NCBI GenBank assembly: GCA_944472135.2
Contig: OX235270.1
Span: 48,980,352-49,044,351 of the forward strand
From: Trichobilharzia regenti
Taxonomy: Eukaryota > Platyhelminthes > Trematoda > Strigeidida > Schistosomatidae
Reading direction: 5' to 3'
DNA: 64,000 nt
Under the pieces are notes generated by a model. That model worked only from the letters and a program-made list of their open reading frames with translations. It made no database searches and was not told where the DNA came from. The stretch's first letter is position 1; every line of letters begins with the position of its first letter. Below are positions 21,601 to 31,032 of the stretch, in pieces. Position numbers and translations under genes: made by a program.

Positions 21601-23524
21601 AGAACTTAATGCCGCCTTACTAGCTGCGCAGTTATTCACAACGGTGTGTAAAGAGTTGGATTACCCCAAGCATCCCGTAACGTTTTGGACTGATTCGATG
21701 TCTGTGATATATTATATACGCAACGAGTCAGCAAGATATGCATGTTTTGTAGCTAACAGAGTATCTCAAATTCGTGAACTAACAACTGTTGAGCAGTGGA
21801 GGTACGTACCGTCTGGAAAAAATCCAGCTGATCTAGCCTCGCGAGGAGTTATTGATATGAATGTGGTTAAAAATAAGTGGTGGAAAGGTCCAGAGTTCTT
21901 GCTAAGGGCTGATAGTATGTGGCCTCGTAGAGAAGATGAACCACCGATAAACGAGTGTGCCTTGGAGTTGAAGACAAGTGTCAGTTTAACATCTACTCAA
22001 GAAAGACATTCAGGTTTACATCCACTTTTTAAATATTATTCTTCTTGGTACAAACTACTGAAAGCTGTTGCGTGGTTGACACGATATGTTACGTATTTAA
22101 AGGTCATGCATCTTGCGGGATACGAAAATATGAATGTGGGGCCTTTGAGAGTCGAAGATATTAGAAATGCAGAGTTAGCGATTTTGAGGGCTGCTCAGTG
22201 GGAAGCGTGGGGTGAGATTGCCAAGGAGGATAGTCCCGATTTCGCAGATTTCAAGGTGCGGTTAGATAGATTATCTCCGATAGTTTCCGAAGGGATCGCT
22301 AGAGTTGGTGGACGTCTACAAATGTTAGAATCGTCATATGAGACCCGTCATCCGGCTTTATTACCTTGCTACCATCCAGTCACTGATCTCATTATAAGAC
22401 ACTACCATGTTCTTGAAGGTCATTTGGGTACTTCGCAAGTACTATCAAGTATTCGATGTAAGTTCTGGATAGTGAAGGGAGGTACCGCTGTCCGTAAAAT
22501 AATTGATAAGTGCATGGAATGTAAACTCCGAAATGCTCGTCCAGTACAGCAGATGATGGCACCACTCCCAGCGTGGCAAGCTTCTGAAGGGAATTATCCA
22601 TTTGAGTACGTTGGGGTGGATTTGTTCGGACCTTTTGTAGTGAAGAGAGGCAGAACCCTATGTAAAAGATATGGCTGTTTATTCACCTGTTTGAAAATGA
22701 GAGCTGTGCATATTGAGATGGTTCATTCGCTAACTACTGATTCATTCGTGCTAGCATTACATAGATTTATAAATCGCCGGGGTGTACCGAAGATGATGTT
22801 CAGCGACAGAGGGACTAATTTTGTTGGCTGTCACGCCGAGCTTAAAGAGTACTTCGAAGGTCCCCAAACGAGAGTTCAGGAAGAGTTACTGAAAAGGAAC
22901 ATCGAGTGGCACTTCAACCCACCACATGCCAGCCATAGAGGTGGGCTATGGGAAAGACTTATAGGAATTATCAAGCGTATTTTAAGCTCCATAATTAAAA
23001 ACCAGAGTTTGAATGACGAAACGCTGGAGACATTTTTTTGTGAAGCTGAACGAATATTAAATGACCGGCCGTTATCACCTGTGAGGGACGACGTCAAGGA
23101 TTTTGATGTGTTAACCCCAAATAAATTATTGTTATTGAGAGGCAACCCTGGCATAGAGGACGCAAGCGGGGAAGGAATACCTACGATTAAAAGATGGAAA
23201 CAAGCCAGGCACATGAAAGATATATTTTGGAAAAGATGGTTAAAGGAGTATGTTCTAACACTGCAAACCAGAGACAAGTGGAAAAAGTTGTGCCGAAACT
23301 TAAAGGTTGGTGACATAGTATTAGTAGCAGATAAATGTGCCACAGGTAGGTGGCCTTTGGGAGTGGTAGTAAGGCTAATCTGTAGTGGTGATGGATTGGT
23401 GAGGACGGTTGAGGTGAGAACAAGTTGTGGCATGTTGGTGCGAGATATTAGAAAACTGTGTCTACTGGAAGGTGCTGAGAGTAGAGAGTCGGAGGATGAA
23501 ACACTAGACGATTTTCCAACCTAG
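18644..23524 (+). CDS. BEL/Pao Gag-Pol polyprotein, start codon lost
   Basis: One open frame of 1,626 codons. Order: Gag; two zinc knuckles at about residues 256-268 and 289-302 (CFSCLKIGHTKWNC); aspartic protease LLDNGSDVT (Asp366); reverse transcriptase about 640-800 with AADIEEMF (Asp691) and YVDD (766-769); RNase H with FSDAS (Asp944), RLELNAA (Glu987), WTDS (Asp1017) and NPADLASRG; integrase with an H-H-C-C zinc site (about 1255-1293), GVDLFGP (Asp1326), FSDRGTNF (Asp1388) and GLWERL (Glu1437). All expected catalytic residues are present. The frame opens after a stop at 18617-18619; the first codon here is TTG and the first in-frame ATG is residue 26. About 11 N-terminal residues seen in sister copies (MPGSKKGQSV...) are missing. 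The single Gag-Pol frame is usual for BEL/Pao. Confidence 0.95.
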   Translation: MDANRKVSRCDLSVNCNDVSDVKHDMVDVTVSPFRDNRNIKLPKLEPRCFDGNPADYLQFVKEFEIMLSSFLLSDELKLMYLMRYCTGDAARAIQCCEFMKSKEGYDEAMSILRQRFGRPSMIVRNVYEAVKGNGSQLQDDSKALTEFLDNLMTYKNTLISMNCMSDLNSSFILEVIARRLPTRLQRKWVKISSRMEDEGIEPRFDDILRLVKDSVNQAMGKFASILHSKVEPKEPVNIRKAFVVKSQDTTRKDECIFCHNMHQLSDCNRFIAMSPVERLKMAKQKRLCFSCLKIGHTKWNCKATNKGSSGLTDMHPLLRTVNEPGNSVNCNSISRPLDTPQVFLGVLPVKVKGPKSSVETYALLDNGSDVTLIDAELAGCLGIKGPKQPLVVNTFNSAKTVVCERVSFQLESLATGETVEVDTAYTTSSMKLGEAIVPSRETVVGKPYLCDIPLPTLQDGRVRVLIGCSVPEAHKVLEERFGGRDDLFATKTPLGWTVRGPIPIVHISSLVTNDGDKLETMIKNMYDKEFCDCGVPGKGRSVEDLKAVKIAEDSCKYENGRFSVGLPWRFKDRQLVCNRKVALKRLMGLQKKFLSDAELWSKYKDVVDKHIMKGYVERLVDQSEPGKWYLPHHPVFNPRKPGKLRVVFDCSAKHEGVSLNDNLYSGPDCVSSLVGLLLRFRKFTVAVAADIEEMFLQVKVPESDRDHLRFLWFDDGPCGKVSEYRMTVHPFGATSSPFCANFALRKAVSTFGSNDLLDVIDCCFYVDDCLASFDDDKSAVRFATSITEVLAKAGFRLTKWVSNSLDVLKHIDPEDRAPTVRDLPVDTLPVERTLGMRWDVNSDTFGFSVGDIDKPVTRRGVLSVLSSVFDPLGLVAPYLLPARRLFQETCRKGLQWDEPLSERQREEWKGWVNSLRMLNLHSVSRPLKPSRNHDIIDFHVFSDASEVGFGAAVYIRTTLRNDIDVSLVMGKSRVAPLKTVSIPRLELNAALLAAQLFTTVCKELDYPKHPVTFWTDSMSVIYYIRNESARYACFVANRVSQIRELTTVEQWRYVPSGKNPADLASRGVIDMNVVKNKWWKGPEFLLRADSMWPRREDEPPINECALELKTSVSLTSTQERHSGLHPLFKYYSSWYKLLKAVAWLTRYVTYLKVMHLAGYENMNVGPLRVEDIRNAELAILRAAQWEAWGEIAKEDSPDFADFKVRLDRLSPIVSEGIARVGGRLQMLESSYETRHPALLPCYHPVTDLIIRHYHVLEGHLGTSQVLSSIRCKFWIVKGGTAVRKIIDKCMECKLRNARPVQQMMAPLPAWQASEGNYPFEYVGVDLFGPFVVKRGRTLCKRYGCLFTCLKMRAVHIEMVHSLTTDSFVLALHRFINRRGVPKMMFSDRGTNFVGCHAELKEYFEGPQTRVQEELLKRNIEWHFNPPHASHRGGLWERLIGIIKRILSSIIKNQSLNDETLETFFCEAERILNDRPLSPVRDDVKDFDVLTPNKLLLLRGNPGIEDASGEGIPTIKRWKQARHMKDIFWKRWLKEYVLTLQTRDKWKKLCRNLKVGDIVLVADKCATGRWPLGVVVRLICSGDGLVRTVEVRTSCGMLVRDIRKLCLLEGAESRESEDETLDDFPT

Positions 23525-24010
23525 AGCGTCAACCTGAGAAGGGTTGTAGGCGTACTGCTGTAAGTCCTACAATTCTTCAAAGGGTAGCGCATCAATGAGC
23601 AGTCCAATGTGCTTGGTGTGTGATTTTGTACATATGTTCATATTGTATATACTGAATTGATATCATCTGTCATCTAGCTGTTGGTAATTCTGTTTGTGTC
23701 CGGACGACTTCCACTTGGATCATCAACCTGAGAAGGAATGTAGGCGTACTGCTGTAAGTCCTACAGTTCTTCAAGGGTAGTTTGTCAAGGCAGAATCCAC
23801 AACATTTGATGTACTGATTGTACATATGTTTGTGTTAAATAATTGTGTGGGTTCCAATTAATGTAATTGTTGGTTAATCTTGTTTGTGTCCGGACATTCC
23901 ACAACTTACAATCGTCAACCTGTGAAGGGTTGTAGGCGTACTGGTGTAAGTCCTGCGATTCTTCAAAGGAATTCCATCAAGACATGATCTGCGAGTTTGT
24001 GTGTACTGTT
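23525..24010 (+). repeat. Three tandem ~190-bp repeats after the BEL stop codon
   Basis: Units begin near 23525, 23719 and 23911, each with the TGTAGGCGTACTG core followed by GTAAGTCCT. They match the arrays of the non-autonomous copies, showing the array belongs to the family and was not gained by the short elements. Confidence 0.82.
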
Positions 24011-24658
24011 TGTATATACGTGTGGTGTGTCATATCAATTGGTGTTTTTGGATTCATTGTGTTTACTCGTTGTTTTCGTACCTTGTTTTTATTGCATAAT
24101 TTTGTTAAAATTTTCGTCGTGATTACTTCTGAAGTTCTTTCTAGTCTTCTACATCCGTGAATGAATTGATTGATGTTAAGGACAGCAGATGGGTCGTATA
24201 CGCCGGGGAGGCTAGGCTATTGCTGAGAATGAAATGCACACGGAGATAATTGTTAGCTGTGGTCCCACACGCCGGGGAGCGGGAGTGTAGACGACTGAGG
24301 CTCGCACACGTCACCGTTACTAGAATTGAGGCAGAATGAGTGACAAGCGATTGCAGTGGTAATTGGTAGTGAGTAGATAAGAGGATGTGCGTAGAGTATC
24401 ATGAGTTGGTGCTATGGTCACGTTGCATTCTGCAAGAGTCATTCTAGCAAGTGGCGGTTGCGTTGCAAGAGGATGCCTTTAACTGGAAGGCGCAGGTCGT
24501 CATTGATGTGTGAGATTGTGCTGTGGGTATGCTTGTGGTGTGTTGGCTTTTCTGTTTGTTTTCCATTTCAGCTCTGTCCATGTGACCCAGGTTCTCGCAA
24601 TTGCATCCAAGTCAACGTGTATTGGTCGTGAAGAAAAAAGGGATGGATCCCATTTTTC

Positions 24659-24667
24659 GGTGGGGAG
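24659..24667 (+). promoter_or_regulatory. Polypurine tract, autonomous BEL element
   Basis: GGTGGGGAG directly before the TGTCA start of the 3' LTR. Confidence 0.75.
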
Positions 24668-25025
24668 TGTCAATGTATTTGAAGATTGAACGATCAATTC
24701 ATTGTTGTTTGCTCAAAACCAACTTCCCCAATTTTCGCGGAGGCATCAATACGACAGTCATCGTCTCATCGGTCGCTGTTCAGAAAGAAGTCAGCAGTAA
24801 ACCGTCAGAAGTAATCTTGTGATTTATTATTGTAATATTTGTTCACAGACCTTAGTCATACTTGATTTATATGTTGGTGTAACAATACAGAATACTCAAG
24901 TCAACAATTGGTGTTTTGGTTTTTTCGTCCGTTATTATTAAGCGTTTCTGAGAAACTTCAAGCGACAGCGTGAGCCCGAGCGTAGCAAGAGCTGGGCATT
25001 AACGGTTTACGAGACGTGGCTGACA
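24668..25025 (+). repeat. 3' LTR of the autonomous BEL element
   Basis: 358 bp, TGTCAATG...GGCTGACA. The right flank is AACTC; the matching left duplication cannot be seen because the 5' LTR is gone. Confidence 0.88.
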
Positions 25026-25336
25026 AACTCCAATACTTACCTGTAATAAAATATGGAATTAAATCAACCCCAAACACCTCTTCTGGAGAGTAGTTAGCAA
25101 AGAAAAATATCGAAGGCTGGGCATGCGGATAGCTGTTATGTGAGGTTAGACAGCCAAGGCAATGTTTTGGAAAGAATCCGAAGGCTGAGTATCAGTCATT
25201 AATTTGGAAATAGATGAATGAAAACAAAGAAAAAGATTAAGAAGTAAGAGCAACAACGTTAAACGATTTCATTGAAACGATAAAAAACATTGTTTCACGT
25301 CTGAAACTTTGAGTAATTGCAGTTCATAACTAACCA

Positions 25337-25729
25337 GAAGACGACATGGTAGGCAAGTAAACGTTCCCCAGTTTTAGCCGTGACTGTTCCAAAAAGATCT
25401 TCACTATTTTTCTTTGTATCCTGAAAACAAGCACACTTCCAAGTGCCTACCTTTACTTGCTAGAACGGGGCTAACATTTTACTTCACCCAATAAACGGGT
25501 CTAATAGCCGTGTTTAACTGAAGGGAATAACACAAAATTTGGCTATCCTGATGCAGGCTTTTAACCAAAAAATGCTTGATTGTGTTAGATCTTACAGTTT
25601 CCTATTTTGTATGGCGTTTACCTGGAGTGATTTCCCCAAAACACTCTGTATTAGTCTTTACTTACCGCCACCATAATGTGCTTCTTCAGGATCACTTCCA
25701 AAAGTTTCACTCTACAGGAACTACACCAC
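25337..25729 (+). repeat. ~390-bp dispersed repeat, copy 1
   Basis: Nearly identical to 60642-61032 in inverted orientation, including GCAAGTAAACGTTCCCCAG and AAGTTTCACTCTACAGGAAC. There is no coding content or obvious terminal structure. It directly precedes an RTE-like LINE end in this copy only. Confidence 0.8.
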
Positions 25730-25734
25730 CACCT

Positions 25735-26290
25735 CTTTACGTCCCTGAGAAGCATCGTTTTGAATACAGGTAGAACTGACGAGCATATCAAAGAGAGGAT
25801 TGGGAAAACAAGGCAAGCTCACATTACTCTCAAGTCTGTGTAGAAGTCAACAGCATTCAGCATGAAAAATAAGATTGAAGTTTTCAAATTCAACGTGCTA
25901 CTACACTTATCAGGGACTTGGTACGTCGCGAATCGCACTTTAAACAAACTACAAGCTTTCATCAACAGCTGTCTTATTTCAGTCCTCAAGATCAGATGTT
26001 TAGGAAACATCAGCAGCGGGGATCTCCGTGAGCGAACCAACACGAGAGAAAACGTGTAAAAAATATTCGGGAAGAAAGGAAGGCGGACTGGCAATATTCT
26101 TAGAAAACCCTCAGTTGAAATCACACGCCAATCTCTGAAGTGGAACCCGAATGGGAAGAAGCGAGTTGGTCATCATGCGAAGAGAAAATGAAAGCAAGTG
26201 GGCAGACGTGGGGCCGTTCGAAAACGTTGGCAGAGAAATGAAGTCAATGGAGACGTGTGGCTGAAGCCTGATGCCCCCCAGTAATTAAAT
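25735..26290 (+). pseudogene. RTE-like LINE 3' end, degraded
   Basis: Broken frames read the conserved C-terminal tail of RTE-type LINE RTs: NKLQAFINSCLISVLKIR, then RRTGNILRKPSVEITRQSLKWNPNGKKRVGH, with stops and shifts. The match to the family pattern (INSCLR..L.IRW; ITRQAL.WNP.GKR) is clear. Only the last quarter of an ORF2 remains. Confidence 0.7.
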
Positions 26291-26902
26291 GAAACCATAA
26301 AATGTAACATGTAATAACACACCACATGGAAGTTTCTTTCATTAATTTATCAAAAAGCAAAAGCCTAATAGGTAGAACAAGTTGACAGAATGCTAATTAA
26401 ACTGGGTTCTTGCAAATCCCCGCTAGTTAAAGCGTCACTGTCCGTCACTATGTTGTTTTAGTGACAAGTTGTTTTTTATGTGCTTTTGAAATGAAATTGT
26501 GCATTAAAAACTTTTCTGACTTGCACAATATCGGCGTCATAACGTACTTGAACTGCGCTACGTTTGCTACATTTCAACCAAAAATTAAGCGTGATATTGG
26601 TATCAGCGCAATGTGATTGATCAAATAGGGTAAAAGGTTCAGAATTTACAAGTATATTTTTGAGTTTTTGTTGAATTGTACTGGTATATTCGGCCTATTT
26701 AATTTAAAGCTTTTGTCTGTATTGTGTTCGTGATTGTTGGTATTCATACCACAATTTTAGGATTAATTTCAGCTTTCACTTACTCATCACGGTCTGCTTT
26801 TCATGTTAGGAAACAAGCATCAACACTATATGCACGATATGCAGCATTGTTTTGTTCAAGTAGTATTTATTCGGAGTTAAGATTTAATTACTGATATAGC
26901 CA
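26291..26902. other. Non-coding AT-rich spacer
   Basis: No gene or repeat recognised. Confidence 0.5.
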
Positions 26903-27232
26903 GGCAACGTAGTTGAAATCCATAGTTGTCCACTCAAACCTAACTCCATATTTTTCGCGGGAGTCATCAATACTACAGTCATCGTCACATCGTTCGCTAT
27001 TCCTTGGAAGATAGAAAAACTATCAGAAGTATTATTGTGATTTATTGTTATGACATTTATTCCTAGACTTTGTGTACAATGACCTAATGGTTGGCTATGT
27101 ATTTGTGCAAGAATAAACGGTTCTTGAGTCACCAATTTGTGTTGTCGTTTTCTCATTGGCTATTACGCACAGTTCCTGAAAGTCTTCCAATGACAGTGTG
27201 AAGACCGGTGTGGTTAGACTTGGACATTGACA
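26903..27232 (+). mobile_element. BEL subfamily B LTR, solo, diverged
   Basis: Plus-oriented LTR of the B type (AACGTAGTTGAAATCC...GGACATTGACA), with no recognisable internal BEL region on either side. Diverged from 13563-13800 and 55134-55480. Confidence 0.7.
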
Positions 27233-27937
27233 TGACGCGTTTTCATAGACATTACTTGGGCCCATACAGTATAAAAACTTATTATCTTAGTCGGAATAAT
27301 AGCCGATTATTTAGAAGGCGAGGAAGACATTATTTTTCATATTATTCGTATTAATACTATTGCCCATTTAGTTGCGCTGCAATTCAACATGTAACAAGAG
27401 GCTATGTATGCCTTTCTCCTCTCTTCTGCACCAAAAAGTTAATAACACGGAGGTTACTTCACAAAACTCTGCATATTCAGTAAGGACAAACAGGAGTTTC
27501 TCCACTTCAGCATTATGAGTTAAGTTGTGAACTGTGTAGGCCTCTACAGTGTCAGTGACCCAATGACATGCAAGACTAGTATATGTTGGTGTGAAGTATG
27601 CCTGTAATAACATTCCCTACGTAGTAAATGAAATGCTTGTGAGAACAGTTTGTAATTATCTTCTCATTGCGTTGATATGTGCATATATATTAGAGAAAAG
27701 CTAACCTCGTTGTATTAGTTTAAAAAATACTTTCACTAAGCGCCGATACTTCTCCTTAGTACGGAGTGCAACTCATGGTCTATGAAATAATTTCACATGC
27801 ATTCGGCAATAACTAATATTATGGGAAGTAGCGACCTAGTAGACGTATGAAATTTAGAAAAAAAGGCATATTTGTAAATACTGACAAAATATGTATGAAC
27901 TTGGTATTGGTTTATTAAAGGTCTCATTGAAGATTGG
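27233..27937. other. Non-coding spacer
   Basis: No gene, RNA or repeat recognised between the two LTRs. Confidence 0.5.
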
Positions 27938-28306
27938 TGTCAATGTAGTTGAAGATTGAACGATCAATTCATTGTTGTTTGCTCAAAATCAACTTCCCCA
28001 ATTTTCGCGGAGGCATCAATACGACAGTCATCGTCTCATCGGTCGCTGTTCAGAAAGAAGTCAGCAGTAAACCGTCAGAAGTAATCTTGTGATTTATTAT
28101 TGTAATATTTGTTCACAGACCTTAGTTGTAGATTGGCTGTATGTTAGTGTTAGAACAAATAATTCTCGAGTCGCCAAACTGGGTTCTGGTATTTGCTTTC
28201 GTTCGTACTAAGCGTTTCTGGAAGGCTTCGACGGACAGCCTGAGGCCCAGGATTGCAAGGGCTGGGCATTGGCGGTTTATTTGTCGTGGCTTTCATACCT
28301 TGAGTA
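27938..28306 (+). repeat. BEL LTR, plus orientation, chimeric
   Basis: The first part (to about 28115) is the common A type. From CAGACCTTAGTTGTAGATTGG onward it matches the LTR at 39950-40319 exactly. The internal switch marks one boundary of the 12-kb-offset duplication. Confidence 0.8.
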
Positions 28307-28316
28307 GCCTCAGATA

Positions 28317-29219
28317 CGTTTCTTTCAATTCTTTAATGTCTTCCTTATCTTTGACTCAATATACTCACAGCCTCGGGCTATCCTTCTTCAGAGGGCATCA
28401 TTTTACAGCACTGTATAGCTCTTCAAGCAACTCTAGTCCTGTCCCTTATGAAATCCATCAACTTGATTTGATGGTTTAATAAAAGACCACTCAACATTAT
28501 CTCAAGCTCATTGTTAAACTGTGGATAGTCTGCTGGGTTTCTGTCGAAACACCGAGGTTCAAATTTAGGAAGTTTGATGTTCCTATTATCCCTCAACGGC
28601 GAAACATGACATCAACCATGTCATGTTTAATATCAGACACATCGTTAGAAGTACCAGACAAGTTAATATGACTTACTTTCCTGTTTGCTTCCAAGACGCT
28701 CTGTCCCTTCTTTGACCCAGGCATCATTGAACGTAACCAAAATCGCAGGAATTTCCAGGTAACGCTTGTTCGAAGAAGACTTGGCCGGCACCAGGAGAGA
28801 CGGACGGTTACTCTCCATACTGAAAGAAACTGTCACCAACCGCTACAAACTCTCGGTCACGTCTGTTAAACCGTTAATGCCCAGGCCTTGCTACGCTGGG
28901 CCTCAGGCTTTCCCTCGAAGGCTTTGAGAAACGCTTAGTTCTGTCGGACGCAAATACCAGAACACCGATCGGCGACTCGAGAATTGTTTATTCTAACACC
29001 AACATATAACCAGCATTATTGGTATTACGGACTAAATTTATGAACAAATATTACAACAAGAAATCACGATATTACTTCTGACAGTTTTTTCTAGGTTCTT
29101 TATGAACAGCGACCGATGAGACTATGACTGGCAGATTGATGCCTCTGTGAAAATTATAGGAAAGTTAGGTTTGAGCGGACAACCATAAATTGACCATTCA
29201 ATCTTTAACTACATTGACA
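28317..29219 (-). pseudogene. 5' fragment of a BEL element (LTR, leader, gag start)
   Basis: Minus strand: LTR 28851-29219, leader, then a broken gag N-terminus (about 28730 down to 28320) with frameshifts. It meets a plus-oriented LTR head to head. An almost identical copy is at 40325-41232. Confidence 0.8.
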
Positions 29220-30529
29220 ATTGTATTTTGAAGAAACGTGAACGCAGTTTTGTGTTGTGCCGACTTATTGATAGAGTACGTTTGTGATTCTTATGAGTAT
29301 ATATGGTTAAATTGTGGAAAGCTATTGGATTAGTGCTTTTGATGTAGTGGTGTAAAAGGCGAAAGATGAATTTCAGTTTGATTTTTAGGCGCCTTAAGCA
29401 AAGTGGCTGAGATCCATATTCTCGCACCTATCCGCGTAAGTAGGTCCTTCATGTTTGTGTAAAAGGCGTCGTGTAAAGCTTTGATGAATATTTTGAATAC
29501 GGACCCTATCACACTCGTGCATAAAACAGAAGATGTTTGTGCAGTATTCAAGTACCAAACGAATAGTGACTTTGCATAAGAGGACTTTAGCCCCAATTGT
29601 GCAATTTTTTGTTGTAACATGTCTGTGAGTCCTCAGCATTTCGAAACCAATGATTTTGCGTACTGACCGAATTTTAAGTTTTGTGAGTGGGTATATCCCA
29701 GGTCCTTTATGGAATTGTGGATTTGAAGAAAAAGGGTACCTAGGTGTAACCCAAAATATAGGACACCACCTTTATCGGAACCGAATGGCGGTTGCCAGTC
29801 ATTGCCTTGTTTGTGTAACCTGTCCAGATCGTCTTGAATATGTGTATCGTTCGCTCAGAATAGTATAGGGGAGACTGTAGACAACCTTCAGGTCGTTAGC
29901 AAAGAGACAAGGCGTACTATGCTCGATCACACTGCAGATGTCGTTAATATAAATTATGAAGAGCAGTGGCCCTAGTGCACTATCCTGAATCTCCCCTCTT
30001 CGTATGTGTCTGGATGTCGAGCGATCATTTGAGAATTTCACAGCTTAGGGTTGGTCTTCGAAGAAGGATATAAGCCAAGATAACAAGGGGTCCTGGAACC
30101 CGTACGACTTTGCCTTAAGAATTAGTCCCTTTTGAAGGACTTTATCAAAGGCATTTTTTAAGTCGAAGAGGAGAGTTGTGACAAGCAAACTATGATCACG
30201 CTTGGCAGTAACATCATCAAAGTAGTCAAGTAGGCAGGTGGAGCAAGATCGACTTTAAAGAAGCCGTGTTGTGCTGGAGTAAACACTTTGTGAAGGGAGA
30301 TATAAGTCAATATCTTGCCCAATGAAAATTTCCATAACCCTGGAAACGACTGAGTTGATATTGGTGGGTCGGTAGTTTTTGATATAAGAATTTGGTCCCA
30401 GGATATAACATTGTTACCACAAACCTAAGACAAAAAGAAGGGCAGTTATGTAATTTAACTATAAATCAAATTTATGTAATTTAAATAATGCTTATCCATG
30501 CCTGTACAATTAGTGTGTTCAACACAGGT
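29220..30529 (-). pseudogene. CR1/Jockey-like LINE 3' half, degraded
   Basis: Minus-strand fragments encode ALGPLLFIIYINDICSVIEH and a FANDLKVVY motif (the catalytic box, mutated from ADD to AND). Further on comes the C-terminal tail (YCTNIFCFMHECDRVRIQN, FTRRLLHKHEG, RHNTKLRSRFFKIQ). Frames are broken throughout. The same piece is at 41233-42542, and its RT part at 17760-18261 inverted. Confidence 0.82.
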
Positions 30530-30888
30530 TGTCAACGTAGTTGAAGATTGAACGATCAATTCATTGTTGTTTGCTCAAAACCAACTTCCCCAATTTTCGC
30601 GGAGGCATCAATACGACAGTCATCGTCTCATCGGTCGCTGTTCAGAAAGAAGTCAGCAGTAAACCGTCAGAAGTAATCTTGTGATTTATTATTGTAATAT
30701 TTGTTCACAGACTTTAGTAGAAATATTTTTTATATGTTGGTGTTACAGTAAAGAATCCTCAAGCGGCCAATCGGTGTTTTGGTTTTTGCATCCGTTATTA
30801 CTAAGCGTTTCTGAAAATCTTCAAGGAACAGCGTGAGCCCGAGCGTAGCAAGAGCTGGGCATTAACGGTTTACGAGACATGACTGACA
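30530..30888 (+). repeat. 5' LTR of element A2
   Basis: TGTCAACG...ATGACTGACA. The position that reads AATAAA in the LTR at 51636 is AGTAAA here. Confidence 0.87.
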
Positions 30889-30929
30889 GTTTCTGACGGT
30901 GAAGTAAGATTCGACGGTTTTGAACCGCT

Positions 30930-30951
30930 GGTGACAGTTTGGATAGTCACC
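30930..30951 (+). other. Leader hairpin of BEL element A2
   Basis: GGTGAC and GTCACC pair perfectly around a 10-nt loop, about 40 nt after the LTR and upstream of the gag ATG. It could be a packaging or dimerisation signal; inference only. The primer-binding site could not be assigned. Confidence 0.4.
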
Positions 30952-31032
30952 GTTCATCTTTCCTGGTGCCGGTCAAGTCCTCTTTGAACAAGCAATATCT
31001 GGAACGTTTTTGGAATTGGGTCAAGTTCAACA

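Larger units (their letters stand above)
18642..25025 (+). mobile_element. BEL/Pao retrotransposon, autonomous type, lacking its 5' end
   Basis: Internal region with a complete-looking Gag-Pol frame (18644-23524), three tandem 3' repeats, a polypurine tract (24659-24667) and a 3' LTR (24668-25025). The 5' LTR, leader and first codons of gag are missing. The internal sequence starts directly against a fragment of a B-subfamily LTR in the opposite orientation. The shared phrase TCTTGGATGC at the junction matches the normal gag start region. Without a 5' LTR it has no promoter of its own, so this copy is probably immobile, although it could supply enzymes if transcribed from elsewhere. Confidence 0.92.

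Noticed and set aside
22876..23433. 185-codon minus-strand frame opposite the integrase region
   Set aside because: Antisense shadow of a strongly coding frame.
24401..24631. Small Cys-rich frame (76-81 codons) in the BEL 3' region, repeated at 14195-14425 and 51354-51599
   Set aside because: Copies are too similar for the open frame to mean anything, and a 1-nt deletion in the copy near 33950 breaks it. A TTTCCATTTCAG acceptor-like site nearby is noted but unsupported.
28141..28479. 112-codon frame across an LTR, repeated at 40154-40492
   Set aside because: It spans the LTR and inverted gag debris; present twice only because of the duplication, with no domain.
30889..30960. tRNA primer-binding site after the BEL 5' LTR
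   Set aside because: No convincing TGG-type match directly after the LTR in A or B copies; left unassigned.
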